From the NCBI GenBank assembly GCA_003254885.1, contig QANT01005941.1, positions 18,412-82,411 of the forward strand: a stretch of DNA of 64,000 bases, in the 5' to 3' direction. Positions within the stretch are counted from its first letter, which is position 1, and each line of letters begins with the position of its first letter. The DNA is from Purshia tridentata (Eukaryota > Streptophyta > Magnoliopsida > Rosales > Rosaceae). Under the pieces are notes generated by a model. That model saw only the letters and a list, made by a program, of their open reading frames with translations, was not told the origin of the DNA and searched no databases. Shown one piece after another: positions 24,656 through 35,408 of the stretch. The translations under genes were made by a program, and so were the position numbers.

Positions 24656-25090
24656 CCTCCCTCTGGGGCCAAGAAGCAGTCTAGATTCACTTTCCTCTGA
24701 TTTTGCCTCATATTGTGTACATTTAGTAGTAATACTAATAGTACGGCAAGATTCTTTTTTACCCAAGAACATGTACTAGAATTATCGGAAGATTCACAAT
24801 GTACAAATTACTCGCACAAATTACTGCATAGCCAAATTTAGATGGTTGTAAGTCTTTGACCCTTACAGCATGACACCACAGCAATTAGCCAAAAAAACCG
24901 GTTTCTTGAAAAAGAAACTACCTGCATTGCTTTTATACCTGTAAAAAAGCACAGTCGGTTGCACTGCAAGCTTGTGTACACCGCATAAACAAAACGAAAA
25001 AAACCATCATGTGATTATAAAATAGTGCTCTGTGGTTGCAGCATTTGTGAGGGTTTGGCTGGCATTCTTTGTCTGAGAGGAGAGAGAGGG

Positions 25091-28000
25091 ATGACGGGTT
25101 ATGTCGAGGATGGAGGCCCCGAAACAAAGTTGCCTGGTAAGTCTTCTTAGCCAGTAGTACTTGGTTTTCTGTGTTGTATATGCTTATGGTAATGTAAGAT
25201 TGGATGAAATATGTTTGTATATGTATACAGACATATACATTCTTTGTGTATGTGAAAAGTTGTACGTGTTTGTCCAATTATGTTCATGAAGTGTTATTAT
25301 ATAAAGAAATGCAAATTTAGCAAGCTTATATCCAGCAATTTTAGCATTTTGATCTGCAATGTTGTCAATTTGTTGGTGCAGTGGATGATGAAGTGAATGA
25401 TTGCCCGATTGAGCAAGTTAGGCTAACGGTTCCAACCACCGATGACTCGTCACAGCCAACCTTGACATTTCGAACATGGGTTCTTGGGATATTATCATGC
25501 TCCGTTCTGGCCTTTGTCAACCAATTTTTTGGGTACCGCCAAAATCAGCTGTATGTTTCTTCAGTCTCGGCACAAATTGTTGTCCTCCCTCTCGGGAAGT
25601 TGATGGCTGCAACTCTCCCAACGAAACAATTCCGAGTCCCATTTACAAAATGGTCGTTTTCATTGAATCCGGGGCCTTTCAATCTGAAAGAGCATGTGTT
25701 AATCACCATATTCGCCAACTCGGGATCAAACAGCGTTTATGCAGTTAACATTATCACAATTGTTATGGCTTTCTACCGCAGGAAACTGCATCCTGCAGCA
25801 GCCTTTTTGTTAGCACAAACCACTCAGGTAAATTTGGACCCCAATGGTTAACTATAATACCTTCTTTATGTTGGGAAATTCATGTATTGTGTATGTGTAT
25901 CAAATTCTCAGATGCTTGGGTATGGGTGGGCTGGGCTATTCAGAAAATACCTTGTTGACTCCCCTTATATGTGGTGGCCTGCAAATCTGGTTCAAGTCTC
26001 TCTATTTAGGTACTTTTCCATCCAATTTTCCCAACAGTCATATTTGAATTTAGACACCTAAAATTGAATGCCTTTATTTTTTGGTTTAATATAATTTAAG
26101 ATTCTGGGCATTACTCTATAATGTGAACGAATTTATGATTTGAACTGCAGGGCATTGCATGAAAAGGAAAAGAGACCAAAGGGAGGCCGTACTAGGCTAC
26201 AGTTCTTCTTCATGGTTTTCATATGCAGCTTTGCTTACTACATTGTTCCAAGTTATCTTTTCCCCTCTATATCTGCTTTCTCCTTTGTTTGTTGGATATG
26301 GAAGGACTCCATCACTGCCCAACAGATTGGTTCTGGCATCCATGGCCTTGGCATTGGTTCCTTTGGCTTTGATTGGTCCACTATTGCTGGCTTCTTAGGC
26401 AGCCCATTAGCCACACCAGGATTTGCAACTATTAACATCTTAATTGGTTTTGTCTTGATTGTCTACATTGTTACCCCCATTGCTTATTGGTCCAATGCAT
26501 ATGATGCTAGGAAGTTTCCAATAATTACCTCACACACTTTCGACTCCACTGGCCAGACCTATAACATTTCTCGAGTTCTGGATCAGAAAAATTTCGATAT
26601 GGATATGGAAGGGTATAACAGTTACAGTAAACTCTATCTCAGTACCTTCTTTGCTTTCTCTTATGGGTTGAGCTTTGCTACTCTGACGGCTACTATTTCG
26701 CATGTTGCACTCTTCCATGGAAAGTAAGTTTTTCCGACATCACTTCAACTTCAACATGCAATGAAATGTTTCTTTAGAGCTACTAACCTTTTCATTGGTT
26801 TTTTTACTTTATGTGACATGCATGAACAGAGAAATCTGGACAATGTGGAAAAAGACAACTAGTGCAGTGAAGGATCAGCTTGGTGACATCCACACAAGAT
26901 TAATGAAGAACAACTATGCAGCAGTCCCTCAGTGGTGGTTCCACACCATCCTTGTTTTAATGGTTGGTTCTGCCATCTTTGCTTGTGAAGGTTTCGGCAA
27001 ACAGCTCCAACTTCCATGGTGGGGAGTTTTAATGGCTTGTGGCATTGCACTATTTTTCACCTTACCCATTGGCATCATTCAAGCCACAACAAATATGGTA
27101 TGGTCATCCCCAGATACAATGTTCTGCATAATTAGTTGCAAATTTTGTCCAAAAAGAGTCATATTAAGTTGCGGTTTCTCATTTAATTGTACTTATTGTG
27201 CAGCAACCAGGGCTTAACGTGATTACAGAGCTAGTTATTGGGTACATCTACCCAGGGAAACCTCTTGCTAATGTGGCTTTCAAGACCTATGGCTATATCA
27301 GCATGTCACAAGCACTCATGTTTCTTGGTGACTTTAAATTAGGCCACTATATGAAGATCCCTCCCAAGTCCATGTTTGTTGTGCAGGTAAATAAATCAAT
27401 AATAGGCTTAATAACGAAATTTACTTTTATTGATGTTCATATATTTCTGATAATGATGACTAATTATATGTTATATGTCTTCCCTTTTTGCATCTTTCAG
27501 TTAGTTGGAACGGTAGTTGCTTCAAGTGTCTACTTTGGCACATCTTGGTGGCTTCTGTCAACTATAGACAACATCTGTGATCCATCAAAGTTGCCAGAGG
27601 GAAGTCCATGGACATGCCCTGGTGATGATGTGTTCTACAATGCTTCAATCATATGGGGAGTCATAGGCCCAAAAAGAATGTTCACTAACCTTGGAGTCTA
27701 CCCAGAATTGAACTGGTTCTTCATCATTGGCTTGCTTGCACCTGTTCCTGTTTGGCTGCTGTCTCTCAAATTCCCCAACAAAAGGTGGATTAAGCTCATA
27801 AATATGCCTATCATTCTTGGAGCAACAGGGTCCATGCCACCAGCTAGAGCTGTGAACTACTTGACATGGTTAGCAGTTGGAATATTCTTTAACTTCTATG
27901 TTTATAGAAAGTACAAGGGGTGGTGGGCTAGGCATAACTATATTCTATCAGCTGCTTTGGATGCTGGTGTGGCCTTTACGGCAGTTCTTCTATATTTCAC

Positions 28001-28121
28001 CCTTCAATCCAAGGACATAATAGGCCCAAACTGGTGGGGTCTGGAAAATGATGACCATTGTCCATTGGCTAAGTGTCCTACAGCACCTGGGATAGTGGCC
28101 AAAGGCTGTCCAGTTCTTTGA
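25091..28121 (+). CDS. Oligopeptide transporter (OPT family), tandem copy A
   Basis: Seven exons join(25091..25136, 25382..25827, 25912..26009, 26151..26723, 26830..27097, 27204..27386, 27501..28121), 2235 nt, 744 residues, usual size for a plant PT-clade OPT. Shows the family motifs NPGPFN-KEH (~111-119, NPG motif) and KIPPK (~528-532, KIPPR-type motif), many hydrophobic helices, and the C-terminal [13 protein letters not shown]. OPTs are proton-coupled plasma-membrane carriers of tetra- and pentapeptides, glutathione or metal chelates. The first exon encodes only [15 protein letters not shown]; the start is supported by a donor 46 bases later and by the parallel first exon in copy B. Closest named relatives, by memory of sequence, are OPT1/OPT5. 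The substrate cannot be told from sequence. Confidence 0.93.
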
Positions 28122-28491
28122 GATGTTTCAAAACCCTCCTAGAATGTATGCCCATGTAGTTCTCCAGCTCTTCTAGTCTTGATGATGATGGGAACTGATC
28201 ATCATGGCTTATTATCAAGATGAAGCTATTGTATACTTGGTTTGAATTAATTTGCAGACTGTGATTTTATTCTTCTGTAAATAAATAATTTTTCTTATTT
28301 TTTTTTACAATTTGAAGCTAATGAACGAGAACCTGCTTTAAAACTCTCTTGTAAGTTATAACTCAAAAACTGGCACTAATTTGTCTGTGTGGCGAATATA
28401 AGAATCTGTTTCACAAATGAAAACATGTCATATTTTTCAGTTAGTTTTAATTTGTTTGGAGGACGAAAGTGGAGGATTTGAAAAAAAAATA

Positions 28492-28617
28492 GACGGGGGT
28501 TTCTTGAGCAATATTCAGGGGTACACTTTCCTTTTGGTCTTAGCAAATGGGGGTATCTTGTGCAAATAGGGGTGTCTTCAGCAAATAGAGGTCTCTCGAG
28601 TAAATTGGGGTACACAT
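28492..28617. repeat. Degenerate minisatellite, unit about 20 bp
   Basis: Five to six copies of a unit resembling GGGGTATCTTGTGCAAATA (best copies 28550-28610), with variants GGGGTGTCTTCAGCAAATA and GAGGTCTCTCGAGTAAATT. It lies between the two OPT genes. Confidence 0.7.
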
Positions 28618-29121
28618 AGAATCATACTTAAATGATCATTGATTAGATGGGTGTGGATGCCTGACTTTGAGTTTCTTACTAGCGAAATCTAACATGGATT
28701 GTCCAACAAACCATTATTGAAATCTTGTTCCCATTCTACAACCATGCATAAACCCTAATTGATATCCTTACATCTCAAAAAACTCTATCTGATTAATTTA
28801 ATTCTCACAAACCTCATGCCTTATAACCTGAAACCCAAAATTAATGAGACAGGTGATTGAGTTAAGCATGACGCTATTTGCAATAGTACTAAATTAAGAG
28901 TAGAAAATAAGGATTAATTGCCACGTTACATGTATAATCTAGCCAAATTTAGATGGTCGTGTCTTTGACCATTACTGCATTACACCAGACTTTAGGCCAC
29001 ATGCACCAGACCAGACTATAGGCCAAAAATCCGGTTTCTTAAAACAGCGTTGCTATTCGGACCACATTTTCTCATCTAGTTCTTTGCTGACCATGTCTCT
29101 AATAGATAGAGATAAAACCCA

Positions 29122-29138
29122 CTTATATAAGTGCGTCT
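29122..29138 (+). promoter_or_regulatory. Palindromic TATA-like motif upstream of OPT copy B
   Basis: CACTTATATAAGTG is a perfect 14-base palindrome containing TATATAA, about 120-135 bases before the start codon. It could serve as the TATA box of copy B; copy A lacks this exact motif. Confidence 0.45.
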
Positions 29139-29256
29139 CACTTCTATAATAGAGATGTTAGTAAAGTGATCTATAATAGAGATCCTGTATCACTGCAAGC
29201 TTGTGTTACAGCAGAAACTAAACAAGAAACAACTAGCCATTAACACACAGAGAGAG

Positions 29257-32200
29257 ATGACAGTCCACATCGATAATGGAGACCCAGATCAAGCAAAGCC
29301 TCAAATTCAATCAAGCATCGACGTCATTGGTAAGTCCACCTAGCCTGCTGTAGTGCTCCTGAGACCTCTATGGATTTCTATGATGAAATGTGTGCATGAT
29401 AGCTTTCTTGTTGTATATATATATATATGATGAAATGTGTGCAATATGTGTATGATATGTAGAAATGATCGAGTTATAATATAATGTGAATGAAGTGTTG
29501 TTAACATGTATAGTGTTGTCAATTTGTTCATGAAGCAGATGATGAAGTGAATGATTCCCCAATTGAGCAAGTCAGGCTAACAGTTCCTCCCACGGATGAC
29601 CCTACACAGCCAACCTTGACATTCCGTACATGGGTTCTTGGGCTATTATCTTGCACCCTTCTTGCTTTTCTCAACCAGTTTTTTGGGTACCGCCAAAATC
29701 AGCTCTATGTTTCTTCAATCTCAGCGCAAATTCTCGTCCTCCCTCTAGGGAAGTTAATGGCAGCAACCCTTCCAACAAAACAATTCAGAGTCCCGTTTTG
29801 TAAACAGTCGTTTTCGTTGAATCCGGGGCCTTTCAACATGAAAGAACATGCGTTAATCACCATATTTGCTAACTCCGGATCAAACAGCGTTTATGCTGTT
29901 AACATTATCACTATTGTCAAGGCTTTCTACCACAGGAATCTGCATATTGCAGCAGCCTTCTTGTTAGCACAAACCACTCAGGTTAATTTGTTTTTTTCCT
30001 CTTATAAAACTATTTGTACCATATTTTTTGTATCAGGTTAGTATCACATTTGTAACAGAGGTGGATCTCACCTTGTTTAGAAATGTGAAACAAATATGAA
30101 AAGAAAAAAAAAAGTGATAAATGTAGCATTACTCTGTGTATCAATGTTGCGAAATTCATGTTTTGCATGTGTATGAATTTTTCAGTTGCTTGGATATGGA
30201 TGGGCAGGGTTATTCAGAAAGTACCTTGTTGACTCCCCTTATATGTGGTGGCCTGGAAATCTGGTTCAGGTCTCTCTATTCAGGTGCTTTTCCATCCTCT
30301 TTCCCATTTGTCATATTGAATCAATCTAGCCACTTAAAATTCAATAGCTTTCTTCTCCAAGTATCTTTTTTTCTTAGTGAACAAGTTTATGATTTGAACT
30401 TGTGCAGGGCATTGCATGAGAAGGAGAAGAGACCCAAGGGAGGCCGTACTAGGCTGCAGTTCTTCTCCATTGTTTTCACATGCAGCTTTGCTTACTACAT
30501 TATTCCAGGCTATTTCTTCCCCTCCATAACTGCTATCTCCTTTGTTTGTTGGATATGGAAGGACTCCATCACCGCACAACAGATTGGTTCTGGCCTCAGT
30601 GGCCTTGGCATTGGCTCGATTGCCCTCGATTGGTCCAGTATTGCTGCCTTCTTAGGCAGTCCATTAGCCTATCCTGGATATGCGATTGTCAACATGCTCG
30701 TTGGTTTTATCTTGATTTTCTACATTGTCAACCCCATTGCTTATTGGTCCAATGCATATGAAGCTAAGAAGTTTCCATTTTTCTCCTCTCATACTTTTGA
30801 CTCCACTGGTCAGACCTATAACCTTTCCCGAGTTCTGGATCAGAAAACTTTCGACATTGATGTGGAGGGGTATAACAGTTACAGTAAGCTCCATCTCTCT
30901 GTCTACTTTGCCTTCAATTATGGGTGGAGCTTTGCCACTCTGATGGCTACCATTACACATGTCGCACTCTTCCATGGAAAGTACGCTTTTTATTTGGACT
31001 TAAGGACTTTTATTTTATACTCTACATTAATATTTATTTGGAACTTAAAAAAATTTCATTGTTTTTTTCCTTTATGTGACATGCATGAATAGAGAGACGT
31101 GGACAATGTGGAAGAAGACGACTAATACAGTGAAAGATCAGGTCGGCGACATCCACACAAGACTAATGAAGAACTATGCAGCAGTACCTCAATGGTGGTT
31201 CCACATCATGCTTGTTTTAATGGTTGGTCTTTCCATCTATAATTGTGAAGGTTTCGAAAAACAGCTCCAACTTCCATGGTGGGGAGTTTTACTGGCTTGT
31301 GGCATTGCACTAGCTTTCACCCTACCCATCGGCATTATTTATGCCACAACAAACCTGGTATGGACATCCCCAGAAAACATTGAATATGTAATTCTATGAC
31401 CAGGTTCTGCTTAAGTTTTGATTTCTCATTTCATTGGATTTAATCTGCAGCAACCCGGGCTTAACGTGATTACAGAGCTAATTATTGGGTACCTCTACCC
31501 AGGGAGGCCTCTTGCTAACGTGACTTTCAAGACCTATGGCTATATCAGCATGTCACAAGCAATCATGTTTCTACAAGACTTCAAATTGGGTCACTATATG
31601 AAGGTCCCTCCTGTAGACATGTTTATTGTGCAGGTAATATAATGGTAATTAACGTCAACATTTGTTCTCATTGTTGTTCATATTTCTGGTGTAATTGCTC
31701 ATCTAAGCTTTTTTACCTTTTTGTATCTTCAGTTGGCTGGAACACTGGCTGCTACAAGTGCCTACTTTGGCACATCTTGGTGGCTTCTCAGCACTGTTGA
31801 GAACATCTGTGATCCATCAAAGTTGCCAGATGGAAGTCCATGGACATGCCCTGGTGATGATGTGTTCTACAATGCTTCAATCATATGGGGAGTCATAGGC
31901 CCACTCAGAATGTTCACTAACCATGGAATCTACCCAGGGATGAACTGGTTCTTCCTCATCGGCTTACTTTCACCGATTCCGGGTTGGCTGCTGTCTCGGA
32001 AATTCCCCAACCAAAAGTGGATTAAGCTCATAAACATGCCTACCATCCTTGGAGCAACAGCTTACATGCCACCAGCTAGAGCTGTAAACTATATATCATG
32101 GTTTGTCGTTGGATTTGTGTTTAACACCTATGTTTACAAAAAGTACAAGGGGTGGTGGTCTAGGCATAACTATATCCTATCAGCTGCTTTGGATGCTGGT

Positions 32201-32353
32201 GTGGCCTTTACGGCAGTCATTCTATATTTCAGTCTTCAATCTAGAAATATTATGGGTCCAACGTGGTGGGGTCTGGGAAATGATGACCATTGTCCATTGG
32301 CTAAGTGCCCCACAGCTCCAGGGATTGTAGCCAAAGGGTGTCCAGTTCTTTGA
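29257..32353 (+). CDS. Oligopeptide transporter (OPT family), tandem copy B
   Basis: Seven exons join(29257..29329, 29539..29981, 30186..30283, 30408..30980, 31093..31357, 31451..31633, 31733..32353), 2256 nt, 751 residues. Exons 3, 4, 6 and 7 have the same lengths as in copy A (98, 573, 183, 621), exon 5 is one codon shorter (KNYAAV against KNNYAAV), and only the first two exons differ more. NPGPFN-KEH is kept, but the KIPPR-type motif reads KVPPVD (~535-540) where copy A has KIPPKS, losing the basic residue. Identity to copy A is high through most exons, and introns have drifted, so the duplication is not very recent. Role as for copy A; the changed motif and leader suggest some divergence of use. 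Confidence 0.93.
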
Positions 32354-32661
32354 GATGCTACAAAACCCTTTATTTTTTTATTCTCATGCAGTTTTTCAAA
32401 TCATAGCCCAGTTCTTCTAGTCGCTAGAATCTAGTGTTTTTTTAATGGTGATGATGATGGGGACCCTCATGGCAGATTGGTATAGGTGAAGCTGTATAGT
32501 TAATAAGTTTTAATTCCTTTAATTACATTTATTTTTCAAATTTGAAGCTAGTGTATGCAACCACGCTTTAAAACTGATAAAGTAGCATATAATTTACAAT
32601 TCAATGTCTTTGAAAAAGATGTTAGTTGACATGTATAATGTTAATCAATAGCTAGTACCTG
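32354..32661. other. Short tail-to-tail spacer (OPT copy B / DYW PPR gene)
   Basis: About 308 bases that hold the 3' UTR of OPT copy B, matching the copy A 3' UTR (TTCAAATTTGAAGCTA, GCTTTAAAACT), and then the 3' UTR of the PPR gene read from the other side. Confidence 0.65.
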
Positions 32662-34533
32662 CTACCAGTAATCCATGCAGGAACAAGAACCATCTTTGAA
32701 ACTATGGAACCGGTTCCGGTCACGCACAACTATCTCTCTATCAACAATTGCTGATATTAGTTTCAAAGCAGCATGACAGTCCTCACAAACCCGAAGATTC
32801 TTCATAATTCGAATTGGTGTTCCAGGTTTTGTGTTCATCAACCCGAAAACCAGTGCTAATTTCTCACTATGGCGATAGAGAAATTTTTGCTTCTGATCCT
32901 CTTCCATGTCTAGCAGAACAACTGAAGTGTTAGGCACATAACCCTTCAGCTTCATTTTTTCAAGTAGTTTCTCCCACATTTGTATGATCTCCTGAGCTTG
33001 AGGATGGGTTTCATCCCCAGCAACAAACTCATGAACCACTCCATCTACGGTGATTGAACTCCACCCAGGTGTCTTCTTCACCCCTCGATCTCTCATTAGT
33101 TTCCTCACTCTCGCTGTGTCTTCCCACCGTTGTGCTTCTGCATAAATGTTTGACAAAACCACAGAGTATCCATCATTTAGTGGATCCAACTCAGAAAGGT
33201 GCTTTATTGCTTCTTCAGCCAGTTCAATATTTCTGTGAACTTTGCATCCACCAAGGAGAGCTCCCCATACAACACTATTAGGCTTGATAGGCATATTCAT
33301 GATAAACTCATGGGCCTCTTGAAGAAGCCCTGCCCGACTCAAAAGATCAACCATACAACCATAATGCTCAATTCTAGGAATTATACCATAATCTTTAGTC
33401 ATGCTGGTGAAGAATTTACGACCCTCATCTACAAACCCCATGTGGCTACAAGCATGCAAGAGGCCAATGAAGGTAATATCATTCGGATCCATGCCTGACT
33501 GAATCATCTTAGAGAAAAGTCTCAAAGCTTCCTCAGCTTTTCCATGCATGGCAAGCCCTGCAATCATAGCTGACCATGACACAACCGTTCGTTCTTTCAT
33601 CCCATCAAAAACCGCACAGGCATCCTCCAAGCATCCACATTTGACATACATCTCGATCAAAGTGTTAGAAACACGAACATTTCTGCTAAACCCACTTTGG
33701 TTTGAGTACTCATGAATTCTCCTACCCAAATCCAAGTCACCCAAATCTGCACAGGCTGCAAGAACAGCCACTACCGTCACCTCATTTGGCTTCACACCGG
33801 CCTCTTCCATCTCCAAAAATAGACTAATAGCCTCCTTAGGCTTCCCACATTGGACAAACCCCGCAATCATCAACGTCCATGACCTCACGCTTCTATGGGG
33901 CATCCGCGAAAACAAATCATATGCTCCCTTAATATCACACCTCTTTACCAACTGGGTTATCATTATATTCCACGTTACAACATCTCGCTGCGACATTTTC
34001 TCAAACAGCAACCCAGCATCACGCACTTCCCCACACAAGGCATACAAATTCAAAATCATATTCATCAGAAACAAATTCGACTGAAACCCAAGTTTCTCCA
34101 CATACCCATGTAAAACCTTGCCATTGAAAACATCCAACAAACGCGTGCACGCCTTTAGAACAAAAGACAGAGTAAAACTATCAGGAAAAACATGAAAACA
34201 CTGCAACTGATAAAAAAGCATAATTGCATCAATGGGATTGTTGCCTTCCGCGAAGGCTTTCAAGCACGAATTCCACCCTGCAATCTCGGGATTCTCCATG
34301 TGGTTGAAAATTTTTTGGGCGTAAGAGAAACTGGGAGTGAGAGAGCAAGCGAAGGCGATTCGAATGAGAGGGAGGGAAGTGAGAGGAGTGTTAGTTTTGA
34401 TGAAGTGGGCATGGAGTTGTTTGAGCTCAAATGGGGAGCTGAACCCGTGAAGAAGGTGGGTTGTGAGGTTTTGTGAAATTGGTGTCTGAGTGTGGTTAAG
34501 AGGAAGCTGGAGGGAAGTGAGAGTAGAGAGCAT
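32662..34533 (-). CDS. PLS-class pentatricopeptide repeat protein with E and DYW domains
   Basis: Single exon, 623 residues, no intron, as is usual for the family. PPR motifs of alternating P, L and S types run from about residue 70 to 430 (NPEIAGWNSCLKAF, RDVVTWNIMI, RSVRSWTLMIAGF, RTVVSWSAMIAGLAMHGKA). The E region follows (PNSVVWGALLGGCKVHRN), with PG box (PGWSSI), and the DYW cytidine-deaminase-like domain: HSEKLA (HxE zinc/catalytic site), CEDCHAALK (CxxCH), and the C terminus CSCMDYW. Such proteins edit C to U in chloroplast or mitochondrial RNA. The Ser/Thr/Leu-rich N terminus (MLSTLTSLQLPLNHTQ) fits an organelle transit peptide. All deaminase signature residues I can check are present, so the protein should be active. 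Target site is not predictable by eye. Confidence 0.93.
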   Translation of the reverse strand: MLSTLTSLQLPLNHTQTPISQNLTTHLLHGFSSPFELKQLHAHFIKTNTPLTSLPLIRIAFACSLTPSFSYAQKIFNHMENPEIAGWNSCLKAFAEGNNPIDAIMLFYQLQCFHVFPDSFTLSFVLKACTRLLDVFNGKVLHGYVEKLGFQSNLFLMNMILNLYALCGEVRDAGLLFEKMSQRDVVTWNIMITQLVKRCDIKGAYDLFSRMPHRSVRSWTLMIAGFVQCGKPKEAISLFLEMEEAGVKPNEVTVVAVLAACADLGDLDLGRRIHEYSNQSGFSRNVRVSNTLIEMYVKCGCLEDACAVFDGMKERTVVSWSAMIAGLAMHGKAEEALRLFSKMIQSGMDPNDITFIGLLHACSHMGFVDEGRKFFTSMTKDYGIIPRIEHYGCMVDLLSRAGLLQEAHEFIMNMPIKPNSVVWGALLGGCKVHRNIELAEEAIKHLSELDPLNDGYSVVLSNIYAEAQRWEDTARVRKLMRDRGVKKTPGWSSITVDGVVHEFVAGDETHPQAQEIIQMWEKLLEKMKLKGYVPNTSVVLLDMEEDQKQKFLYRHSEKLALVFGLMNTKPGTPIRIMKNLRVCEDCHAALKLISAIVDREIVVRDRNRFHSFKDGSCSCMDYW

Positions 34534-35408
34534 TTCAACTCATTTAAGGGAGAAAAAACAGTTTTTTTCAGTTGTCAAGCTTCCGCCTTTGCATTTATAC
34601 AAGATTGGCGTAACAACAATGTTCTAAACAATGCTTATATGGCCATATCCAACATTCTATATATCGAGTAATGACATTGAAACCCACTAGTAATAAATTA
34701 ATAATGACTCTTGAAATTTGGAAATCTTACCATGCTTGCATAGATAAAATACCATTATATACTTTTACATGTGCCAAAATAGGATGAAGATGAAAGTATA
34801 CTCATCTTTCACTATGCAAAAAGGGATGGAGGGTCCAGCATTCTTTCACCATAAAACCCATATAGGTATTAATTTGAAGTTATGTACTTATTGTTGGTTC
34901 CATTATACTCTAGAATACCATTGAACTCAAACCTCACATTCAGACATCATTCTACTTGATGAATGAAACTAATTTATGGTCTGATAGCATAACATTTTAA
35001 ATAATAAGAAAACATTACATGATCAACCCACCACGGCATTAAATACCAAGATCTTCACTGGCTATTGACTATTTAGCGGATCACAAATTTGATACAAAGA
35101 AAAGAAAAGTTTAGATGCAAAAATGAATTGACAATTTGTTCCGATTCTACGACCATAAACTTCAATTGAAATGCTCTGAAGAACAAACTGAAACTCTTCA
35201 GTGTCAAACTTTAAAGTATGAGGAGATAACTGATAACCAGTTTTTCACATCTCGAAAAATTCTCACAAACAAGAAACCAATGGGCTTAAAGGTCAATCTA
35301 TCTGATTTCTCTTGATTAGTATGCCTTGTCCTCTAAAACCCAGCATGAGAAACTGAGGGCCATTTGCAATACTGAAGAGTAGCAAATATCCGAAGTATGC
35401 CCAAAAGT
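34534..35408. other. Intergenic region (PPR promoter side / EMC8 3' side) with OPT-flank-like block
   Basis: The first part is promoter and leader of the PPR gene. The block 35135-35395, which would be the EMC8 3' UTR, shows scattered similarity to the distal upstream DNA of OPT copy B at 28727-28915 (ATTCTACGACCATA, ACATCTCGAAAAA, ATTCTCACAAAC, ATTTGCAATA). Confidence 0.5.

Larger units (their letters stand above)
21744..25090. other. Intergenic region: RPAC1 promoter, OPT ghost copy, foldback element, OPT promoter
   Basis: 21744-21930 is RPAC1 leader and promoter. 22000-22960 is AT-rich with no supported gene. 22970-23970 carries sequence matching the flanks of the OPT genes downstream. 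A foldback element lies at 24321-24549 and a poly-T tract at 24639-24655. From about 24830 the sequence matches the promoter and leader of the second OPT gene. Confidence 0.6.
28122..29256. other. Spacer between OPT copies (3' UTR A, minisatellite, promoter B)
   Basis: Starts with the copy A 3' UTR (to about 28350), followed by a ~20 bp minisatellite at 28492-28617. From 28640 on it matches sequence upstream of the ghost copy and of copy A, showing that the duplicated unit includes over 500 bases of upstream DNA. Confidence 0.65.
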
